Shown: positions 1 to 5,647 of the stretch, one piece after another
Numbering within the stretch: position 1 is the stretch's first letter
How the letters are laid out: each line of letters begins with the position of its first letter
NCBI GenBank assembly: GCA_902806295.1
Contig: CADCWB010000256.1
Span: forward strand, 1 to 5,647
Direction: 5' to 3'
DNA length: 5,647 nucleotides
From: an uncultured Sphingomonas sp.
GTDB lineage: Bacteria > Pseudomonadota > Alphaproteobacteria > Sphingomonadales > Sphingomonadaceae
The notes under the pieces: model-generated
Told to the model about the DNA's origin: nothing
The model's database searches: none
Seen by the model: only the letters and a program-made list of their open reading frames with translations
Program-made: the position numbers and the translations under genes

Positions 1-1005
1 GACGAGGGTGGCCCTGCTTTGCGTGTCGAGCTTTTTCGCTCGGGCGACGGGATCGCTTTCGTATCTTGCCTGGTAGGATAAGCGCGCCCGCAACGAGCCG
101 ATCAGCTTCGTGTCGAGCGCCGTCAGGGCGGTGGCGTTGTTCTTGCCGCTCTCCAGATACATGGTGGCGTCCTGCCCAAGGTGCAGCGTCGGCGTGATCT
201 TCCATTTGAAGCGAAGGGAGGCCCGGCCGACCAGCCGAGACACGGCGTCGCCATCGCGGGGCTCGGTGTGGCGGAGCGTCGGCCCGCCCTCCAGGTCGAG
301 GCTGGCCGGATCACCCGCCAACAGGCCGTAGCCGAACCCGGTGCCGAAGGTGTGGCGCTCCTGGTAGCTGGCGAAGTGGTCGGACTCATATTGGGCAAGG
401 CCGAACACGTAGAGCTGCTTGCTGAACTTGAAATTCGGCTGGTAGGAGACGCTCGCACGCTCCGTCGACGTGACATCGTTGGTGCTCTGAAAGTCGATAC
501 GGCCGGCGAGCTTGTGACGCCAATCACCCTCCTCGCGCGTGACATCGAGCGAGCCGAAGAGGCCGAGACTGCGCGAATTGCCCGTCGAGCGTGAGGCCCC
601 CAATTCTACCTGGCCCTTCCATCGGTCGAGAATTCCACCCGGCTGCGCGGCGCGCTGCTTCTGAGCGTCGCGGGCCGCACGCTGGGCCAGCTGGTTGCTG
701 AAGTCCCGAGCGATTTCATCGATCTGCGCCCCGGCGTCGGGATGGGCCTGGCGGGCGTACCGAAGGAGGGTCTCGACCGCACCTTTGTCGCCAGCTGCGA
801 TGGCCGCGTCAATCATGGATCGCACCTGCGGGAACAGGACTGCCGCGCCCGCCGATGGCGCAGCGGAAATGGAGACCTTGGCGATAGCCACGTCGGCACA
901 GGCAAGCTTTGCAACAGCCGCCATCATGACAAGGCAAAATGTAAGAGACGGCGCGCCTTCCGCGCCGACTGACTCGGCTGGCTGCACCAGGCATGAAACT
1001 TTCAC
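1..1005 (-). CDS. DUF481 (YdiY-like) outer-membrane beta-barrel protein, 3' end cut by window edge
   Basis: An open frame of 335 codons runs off the left edge without a stop. Residues ~130-335 read as a DUF481 barrel: alternating amphipathic strands beginning GQVELGASRSTGNS (131-144), then EGDWRHKLAGRIDF (159-172), a YQPNFKFSKQLYVFGLAQYE segment (188-207) and a GTGFGYGL strand (221-228). The final visible residues, RATLV, look like the last strand, so probably only a few residues and the stop are missing. Residues ~55-122 form a charged, Ala-rich, predicted helical region before the barrel. A hydrophobic stretch at 21-32, followed by ACA (35-37) or AIA (40-42), suggests a signal peptide. I chose the GTG at 1003-1005 because GAGGG lies 6 bases upstream and because the later ATGs (residues 27 and 28) would lose the signal. 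The family is called salt-induced outer-membrane protein, but its molecular role is unknown. It lies 15 bases after the M28 gene, probably in one operon. Family call is firm; the start is moderately sure. Confidence 0.88.
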   Translation of the reverse strand, partial: MKVSCLVQPAESVGAEGAPSLTFCLVMMAAVAKLACADVAIAKVSISAAPSAGAAVLFPQVRSMIDAAIAAGDKGAVETLLRYARQAHPDAGAQIDEIARDFSNQLAQRAARDAQKQRAAQPGGILDRWKGQVELGASRSTGNSRSLGLFGSLDVTREEGDWRHKLAGRIDFQSTNDVTSTERASVSYQPNFKFSKQLYVFGLAQYESDHFASYQERHTFGTGFGYGLLAGDPASLDLEGGPTLRHTEPRDGDAVSRLVGRASLRFKWKITPTLHLGQDATMYLESGKNNATALTALDTKLIGSLRARLSYQARYESDPVARAKKLDTQSRATLV

Positions 1006-1011
1006 GTCACG

Positions 1012-1016
1012 CCCTC
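1012..1016 (-). promoter_or_regulatory. Ribosome binding site that supports the GTG start of the DUF481 gene
   Basis: The minus strand reads GAGGG, followed by a 6-base spacer and then GTG. It lies in the 15-base gap after the TAG stop of the M28 gene, which suits translation of the third gene from a shared transcript. It decides for the GTG at 1003-1005 over the ATGs at 925-927 and 922-924, which would remove the hydrophobic leader. Confidence 0.6.
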
Positions 1017-1020
1017 GCGA

Positions 1021-2748
1021 CTATGGCGAACTGGACGCGCGGCCGAACGTCTCTCCCGGGTTCCACCGCGGCCGTTCGGGCGCGTCGGCGAGTTCGCGGG
1101 CGATCTCGTAGTTGAGCAGGGCAAAGCGGCCCGCCGCTTGATAGTCGATCGGCTGGGACAGGTCGTCGCAGGCTCTGTGATAGCAGGTCTGATCGAACGT
1201 ATCGGAGGCCGCTGCCCCGCCATTGCCACCTCCCGTACGCAGGAAGATGGCGGGAACCCCGGCTTTAGCGAAGTTAAGCTGGTCGCTCCGGCCGAACAGC
1301 GATTGCGAGGCCCGAGTTGCCGGCGTGACACGGATGCCGATCCGGGCGGCGGCCCGCTGAGCAGCAGGCCCGATCGTCGAGAGTTCGGCGCCGATAACGA
1401 CCACATCCTCGAAGGCGTAGGTCAAGATCGGCATGTCCAGATTGATGTTGGCCGCCAACGTCGCCTTGGGGACGGTCGGATGATTTACAAAATATTCCGA
1501 CCCCAGCAGCCCTTGCTCCTCCGCCGTGACTGCAAGCAGCAGGATCGAGCGCCGCGGCCGGCTACGTGCGTCGCGAAACAGGCGCGCTACTTCGAGCAAA
1601 CTGGCCACGCCAGAGGCATTGTCGAGAGCACCGTTGGCGATCATGTCCCCCGCAACAGCGGGTATCATGCCGAGGTGGTCGAGATGGGCGCCGAGCACGA
1701 TGACCTCGTCTCGTAGGACGGGATCGGAGCCTTCGATCATGCCCGCTACGTTGGCACTGAGTATCTCCACGACTCGGGTGCGCAGATCGGCCTGTAACGT
1801 GGAGGGAAGCGCGAAAGCCGGCATCTTGCCGCCGGGAGCACTCGCGGCAGCCTGGATTTGCTCCAGCGAAACCGGAGCACCACTCAGCAGCTTGGCAGCG
1901 CCCGATCGATCGACGCGCCCTAAATTCGGGACGGTGCCGGGAGCAGACTTGAACTCACCCTCTGGTCCCCGCAAACTGATGGCGGATCGACGCTGGGGAG
2001 CAGTCGCAGCCACCCCCCGCCCTAGATTTGCCGGTGCTGCGGCCGAAGGGACTCGGGCGGGCGAATCCTGCTTAAAGCTGGTCACGAATATCACGCCGAC
2101 GGCTCCGCGCTTGCCGGCCTCCGCGCGCTTTGCTCCCGGATTGGCGTACCTTGATGCGCTTCCGGGAAAGCCGGCCGGCGCGCCATCCAATACGACGACC
2201 ACCTTCCCGGAAACGTTGAGACCGGCGAAGTCGTCGCGCCCGAGTTCCGGCACCACCAGGCCATAGCCGGCGAAAGCCAGCGGGGCCGACATGCTCAGGT
2301 GCGGCTGACGGGGCCATCCGAGGAAGCTGAAGTCCTCGCCCTCGACGAGTTCGACTGGCTTACCCCCTGGCCGCCGAACGCTAAGTCTCGGATTGCCCGT
2401 TGCTCCGAACCGCACAAGCGGCACCGGCTGCATGTAGGAGCCGCCTCCGCCCGCAGGCTTCGCGCCGAGTAGCGCGAACTGGGAGGCTACATAAGCCGCG
2501 GCGATGTCATAGCCGGGTGTCCCCGGCTCGCGGCCCTGCAGCAGGTCGGACGCGAGGAACGCCATATGCGCGCGCATCGCCCTGGGCGATGCCTCGGTAG
2601 AAGCGCGCGCTTCGGCGGGTAGTAACCGGAGCGCGCGCACCTCGCGCGGGGCAGAACTGCAGGCGACAAGGGAGCTGCCAGCCAGAAGCGCCATGCTGGT
2701 CCAGAGCAGACCAGGCCCCCGCGAAGGTTTCGTGATGTGGCGGATCAT
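1021..2748 (-). CDS. M28 family zinc metallopeptidase, PA-domain-containing lipoprotein
   Basis: A complete 575-residue protein, ATG to TAG. The N-terminus has basic residues (MIRHITKPSR), a hydrophobic core and lipobox LVAC with Cys30, so it is probably lipidated and faces the periplasm; Ser follows the Cys, with no Asp retention signal. A protease-associated (PA)-type insert spans roughly 150-320, with FAGYGLVVPELGRDDFAG (159-176) and GKVVVVLDG (181-189). The M28 catalytic core follows with all expected co-catalytic zinc residues: H355 and D357 in AHLDHLG, D376 in GALDNASG, the E410-E411 pair in TAEEQG, D438 in NINLDMP and H524 in CYHRACDD. Family members are mostly aminopeptidases or carboxypeptidases; the exact specificity cannot be read here. 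C522 and C527, the only other cysteines, flank ligand H524. The start 7 bases after the M16 stop, with its ribosome site overlapping that stop, points to coupled translation. The later Met19 would leave too short a leader. Very sure of family, unsure of substrate. Confidence 0.96.
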   Translation of the reverse strand: MIRHITKPSRGPGLLWTSMALLAGSSLVACSSAPREVRALRLLPAEARASTEASPRAMRAHMAFLASDLLQGREPGTPGYDIAAAYVASQFALLGAKPAGGGGSYMQPVPLVRFGATGNPRLSVRRPGGKPVELVEGEDFSFLGWPRQPHLSMSAPLAFAGYGLVVPELGRDDFAGLNVSGKVVVVLDGAPAGFPGSASRYANPGAKRAEAGKRGAVGVIFVTSFKQDSPARVPSAAAPANLGRGVAATAPQRRSAISLRGPEGEFKSAPGTVPNLGRVDRSGAAKLLSGAPVSLEQIQAAASAPGGKMPAFALPSTLQADLRTRVVEILSANVAGMIEGSDPVLRDEVIVLGAHLDHLGMIPAVAGDMIANGALDNASGVASLLEVARLFRDARSRPRRSILLLAVTAEEQGLLGSEYFVNHPTVPKATLAANINLDMPILTYAFEDVVVIGAELSTIGPAAQRAAARIGIRVTPATRASQSLFGRSDQLNFAKAGVPAIFLRTGGGNGGAAASDTFDQTCYHRACDDLSQPIDYQAAGRFALLNYEIARELADAPERPRWNPGETFGRASSSP

Positions 2749-2760
2749 TCAGCCTTCACC
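2749..2760 (-). promoter_or_regulatory. Ribosome binding site of the M28 gene, overlapping the M16 stop codon
   Basis: The minus strand reads GGTGAAGGCTGA immediately before the ATG at 2746-2748. Either GGTGA (7-base spacer) or AAGG (4-base spacer) can serve as the Shine-Dalgarno sequence. The TGA stop of the M16 gene (2756-2758) lies inside it, so ribosomes ending the M16 frame would finish on the initiation site of the next gene. This supports translational coupling. Confidence 0.6.
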
Positions 2761-5647
2761 TGGCCGCCGTCTTGGTTTGAGGCACGACGACGAAGCGGAA
2801 AGCTTTGTCGTCGCGCAGATATTCCTGCGCCGCCCGCTGCACGTCCGCGGCGGTGACGCGCTGCAACCCGGCGATTTCCTCCCGTATCCGCTGCAGGCGG
2901 CGCGGATCGGTCTGCGCCCCCGCCAACGCGCCCGACCAATAGCCGTTAGACTCTCGCTGCCTGCGAAGCCCCCCCAACAACGGATCAAGATAGCGCTTGA
3001 ACTCGTCGGATGTCACCTGCTCGTCGCGCAGACTCCGGGCGATCTTCAAGGTGTCCGCAAAAAACGCATCAAGCTTTTCAGGCGGCGCCTGAATGCTCGC
3101 CGCAACGTAACCATAATCAGAATAGGCCCAGGAAGAGCTTACCGACGCACTTGGAGAATAAGTTACCCCCTGTTTTTCCCGAATCTCCTCCAGCAGGCGA
3201 AGTCGCAGGATGCCGCCGAGGATCGTCCTCACACGGGCCTTTTGCAGGTCGCTCGGCTCATCGTCGGTGGGCCACGCTAAATAAGCGATCGCCTGATCGG
3301 CCCGGCCCTCGTGAGTCAGACGGACAGGTTTCGCCGTCGCGGCCGGAAATTGGATTCGCGCGGCTGCGGGCGGGAAGCTCGCATCACGGCGAGGCGGCAA
3401 CGCCCCGAACGTTCGGGATGTCTGGCGGATAGCTTCTTCGACGCTGATGTCGCCCGTGATGATCACCTCGATCGGTTCGGTTCTAAGCGGCGCGAGGGCG
3501 TTCCGGACATCGGCTATGCTCGTGCGTTCCATTGCCTCGAGCGAAGGCATGCCGAACCGCGGGTCTCCCGAGCGGAGTAGCCGGCTTGCGTCCCGCTGCA
3601 GGATCCCACCCGGGGTCGCGCGCAATTGTTGGTGGGTGCTGCGAGCGTTGGACTTCAGCAGATCCAGCCCTTCCGGGCGCCAGCCTGGATCGACCATGAA
3701 AGCGGTAAGGAGCTCCATCTGCGTGGCGATGTCTTCGGGCCTCGTGGAGCCCGAAAGGCTGAAGTTCCTCTCGCTAATGCCAGCATTTATGCCAACAGAT
3801 TTGCCCGCAAGAGCGTCATCGAGTTCCTCAAGGCTCATTCTGCCAAGGCCGCCAGATCGGAAGGCCCCCGGCGCAGCCCAGGCAATGCTGGGCCTGCCAA
3901 TGGGCAGGTCGAGCTCACCATCGCCGGCCAGTACCGAGACGAATATTTGCTCTTTCTGCTTCTGGCTCGGCCGTACGGTGAGGCGCGTGCCGTTATCGAA
4001 CCGGACGAACGTCGTCCCCAGATCCGTGATTTCGCGCCGCTCGGCCACACGTCCGGGAGTGCCGAAGCTGGTATAGGTCCATGGCTTCGCGGCATTTGCT
4101 GGCGGCGCCGCGACAGCGACGCGCCTAGATCCCTGAAAAGCCTGCGCCACCGCCACTTTGTCCCCTGCAATGGGCTCGGGACTGGTGACGTAGACCAGCG
4201 GCCCTTCCCCGGTAAACAAGTCCCTCAGGACATTGGAAACCTGCTCGGCCGTGAGGCCCCGCACGACTTCCTCAAACATGGCCAACCGATCTTCGGGGGT
4301 TGTGACGACCTTGTCCTGGCTAACGCCTTGCAGGATCGAACCGGCCAATCCGCCTGAAGATCTGGTAGACGCACCGGCCACGGCGTTCTTCAGGCCTTGC
4401 CGCTGATCCGTGATCGCGCGTTCCAATTCACTCTGTGTGATGCCATGCTCGACAAGCCGACGCTGCTCCTGCTCGATAGCCTCCAGCGCGGGCCGCCACT
4501 CACCGCGTGCAAACCCCGCACCGATGGCGGTCTGGCTGACCGCCTTCATAGAGGTTCCATGGTTTACCTGCGCCTCAGTGAAGGGCGGCTTCGCACGCAA
4601 GGTAATCCTGCCAAGCCGGCGGCTGATTGCCGCAAGGCCAAGCTGCTCTATCCAATATTCGCTCCGTTCGGCGCGTGTGTCCGGATCGAGCTCAGGCGGT
4701 TTGTTCCAGACAATGCTGATCGAGGGAGCCGCGCCTGCCTCGACATAGGTCTCGACTTCGAAGCCCCGCTTGGCGACGGGGCCGAGGTCCGGTTTGGGGC
4801 CCGCGGGCCCTTTCGCGCGCCAGTCTTTGAATTTTGCCTGGATCTTACGCTCCATCTCGTCGATGTCGAAATCTCCGACGACGATCAGGGCTGCGTTTTC
4901 AGGCCGATAATAGCTTTCATAGAATTCGACGAACCGCTCGCGAGGAGCAGTACGAAGGATTTCCTGAGTTCCAATCGGGAAGCGACGGGGCGGCAGCTGA
5001 CCTTTCATGAGAAAATCAAACTGGGCTCTGGCGCCGCGGAGCCCGGGCCCGTCCCGGGTACGCTCTTCGGACAGAACCACACCTCGCTCTCGGTCGATCG
5101 ACGCTGTTTCTAGCAACGCCTCCCCTGCCGTCTCCCGCATCATGAGGAGCGCGGTGTCGACGACTTCCGCACCTGTGTTCGGCAGGGTCAGCGAATAGAT
5201 CGTCTCTTCGAAGCTGGTGGAGGCATTGGTGTCGGCGCCGAAGGCGAGGCCCAAGCGCTCGAGCCGTTTTACAAATTCGCCCTCGGGCACATTGCGGGTG
5301 CCGTTGAAGACCATGTGCTCCATGAAGTGGGCTAGCCCCAACTGATCGTCGCGTTCGTTAAGCGAACCCGCGTCGATCCGCAGGTGCATCGACGCTTCGC
5401 CCGGAGGAGTTTGGTTACGCTGCAACGCGAAGCGCATACCGTTCGGGAGACGTCCATAACGGATGGCCGGATCAGGCGTAAGGTCGCTCTTTTCATGAGC
5501 CCAGGGAACGGAGTTTGCAGCAGGTGCGGCTGACGCCGCCCGAGGTGAAGTCGCGGCCGCAGTTGGCGACGACGCAGGATCAACAGGGACGGTGGTGCAT
5601 GCCGCCAGGACCATGGTCATGGAACTGATGCAGGGCAGAGTAAACAA
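2756..5647 (-). CDS. M16 family (insulinase/pitrilysin-like) zinc metallopeptidase, two-half lipoprotein, 5' end cut by window edge
   Basis: The frame reaches the right edge and gives 963 residues, ending in TGA. Numbering here is from the first codon in the window. LAAC (14-17) is a lipobox, followed by an Ala/Pro/Ser-rich tether to about residue 50. The active M16 half has the inverted zinc motif HFMEH (H107, E110, H111), FGADTNASTSFEETIYSL (136-153) and ERGVVLSEE (187-195), whose E194 or E195 is the likely third zinc ligand. The second half, from about residue 540, lacks HxxEH, as expected for the non-catalytic half, but keeps the substrate-binding REKQGVTY segment (R823, Y830). Size and layout resemble PqqL/FusC-type periplasmic M16 proteases, which cut peptides or small proteins inside a closing chamber. 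The first codon seen is TTG; only 16 residues without a basic one precede Cys17, so the true start is probably upstream of the window. It is the first visible gene of the presumed operon, 7 bases before the M28 gene. Confidence 0.95.
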   Translation of the reverse strand: MFTLPCISSMTMVLAACTTVPVDPASSPTAAATSPRAASAAPAANSVPWAHEKSDLTPDPAIRYGRLPNGMRFALQRNQTPPGEASMHLRIDAGSLNERDDQLGLAHFMEHMVFNGTRNVPEGEFVKRLERLGLAFGADTNASTSFEETIYSLTLPNTGAEVVDTALLMMRETAGEALLETASIDRERGVVLSEERTRDGPGLRGARAQFDFLMKGQLPPRRFPIGTQEILRTAPRERFVEFYESYYRPENAALIVVGDFDIDEMERKIQAKFKDWRAKGPAGPKPDLGPVAKRGFEVETYVEAGAAPSISIVWNKPPELDPDTRAERSEYWIEQLGLAAISRRLGRITLRAKPPFTEAQVNHGTSMKAVSQTAIGAGFARGEWRPALEAIEQEQRRLVEHGITQSELERAITDQRQGLKNAVAGASTRSSGGLAGSILQGVSQDKVVTTPEDRLAMFEEVVRGLTAEQVSNVLRDLFTGEGPLVYVTSPEPIAGDKVAVAQAFQGSRRVAVAAPPANAAKPWTYTSFGTPGRVAERREITDLGTTFVRFDNGTRLTVRPSQKQKEQIFVSVLAGDGELDLPIGRPSIAWAAPGAFRSGGLGRMSLEELDDALAGKSVGINAGISERNFSLSGSTRPEDIATQMELLTAFMVDPGWRPEGLDLLKSNARSTHQQLRATPGGILQRDASRLLRSGDPRFGMPSLEAMERTSIADVRNALAPLRTEPIEVIITGDISVEEAIRQTSRTFGALPPRRDASFPPAAARIQFPAATAKPVRLTHEGRADQAIAYLAWPTDDEPSDLQKARVRTILGGILRLRLLEEIREKQGVTYSPSASVSSSWAYSDYGYVAASIQAPPEKLDAFFADTLKIARSLRDEQVTSDEFKRYLDPLLGGLRRQRESNGYWSGALAGAQTDPRRLQRIREEIAGLQRVTAADVQRAAQEYLRDDKAFRFVVVPQTKTAAR

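Noticed and set aside
123..594. Open frames on both strands (minus 123-545, plus 181-594) within the left part of the window
   Set aside because: The minus-strand DUF481 frame runs through the whole region with clear beta-barrel strands. The alternatives are Arg/Ser-rich or lack motifs.
880..927. Possible lipobox (KLAC, Cys36) in the DUF481 leader
   Set aside because: Position -3 is Lys instead of Leu, Val or Ile, and DUF481 proteins are integral barrels and not lipoproteins, so a signal peptidase I type site is more likely.
809..994. Minus-strand ATG frame of 61 codons as an alternative start of the third gene
   Set aside because: It is in a different frame from the DUF481 coding sequence, ends at an early stop and has no hydrophobic leader, so it would not serve as the start even with a frameshift.
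1006..1020. Terminator or promoter in the gap between the M28 and DUF481 genes
   Set aside because: Only 15 bases are available, with no inverted repeat, T-run or -35/-10 pair. The gap holds just a ribosome binding site.
1526..2266. Long plus-strand open frame of 246 codons opposite the M28 gene
   Set aside because: Its translation is low-complexity Ala/Arg/Ser/Pro with no family motif, and it lies wholly antisense to a protein with a complete set of zinc ligands. It is a by-product of high GC content.
3447..5113. Several plus-strand open frames of about 200-240 codons (3447-4076, 3626-4357, 4397-5113) opposite the M16 gene
   Set aside because: They overlap one another in different frames, show no recognisable domain, and are antisense to a clear M16 peptidase. 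They are shadow frames.

Overview
The window is a fully coding stretch of a GC-rich bacterial chromosome. It holds three genes on the minus strand, all read in the same direction: a two-half M16 (insulinase/pitrilysin-type) zinc peptidase whose 5' end is cut by the right edge, a complete M28 zinc peptidase lipoprotein, and a DUF481/YdiY-type outer-membrane beta-barrel whose last few codons are cut by the left edge. GC content (clearly above 60% by eye), codon choice, and the DUF481 architecture with a helical N-terminal extension suggest an alphaproteobacterium of the Sphingomonadales type. That placement rests on family recall, not on a search.

Region by region in transcription order: 5647-2756 is the M16 peptidase, 2748-1021 the M28 peptidase, and 1005-1 the DUF481 protein. 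The intergenic gaps are only 7 and 15 bases. Each downstream gene has a Shine-Dalgarno-like sequence at or just after the upstream stop codon. I see no room for an internal promoter or terminator in the gaps, and no RNA gene, mobile element, repeat array or CRISPR. The layout fits one operon whose promoter lies beyond the right edge.

Both peptidases carry a lipobox cysteine and probably sit as lipoproteins facing the periplasm; the third product is an outer-membrane barrel. A reasonable but unproven reading is an envelope peptide-processing module. The M16 enzyme would cut small proteins or long peptides, the M28 enzyme would trim the fragments, and the DUF481 barrel would act at the outer membrane in an unknown role. 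The DUF481 gene is easy to miss because it runs off the left edge and appears to start with GTG.

Nothing here is a clearly new system. The points most worth a second look are the co-transcribed peptidase pair with its barrel partner, a pair of cysteines flanking a zinc ligand in the M28 enzyme, and the unusual start and helical domain of the DUF481 protein.
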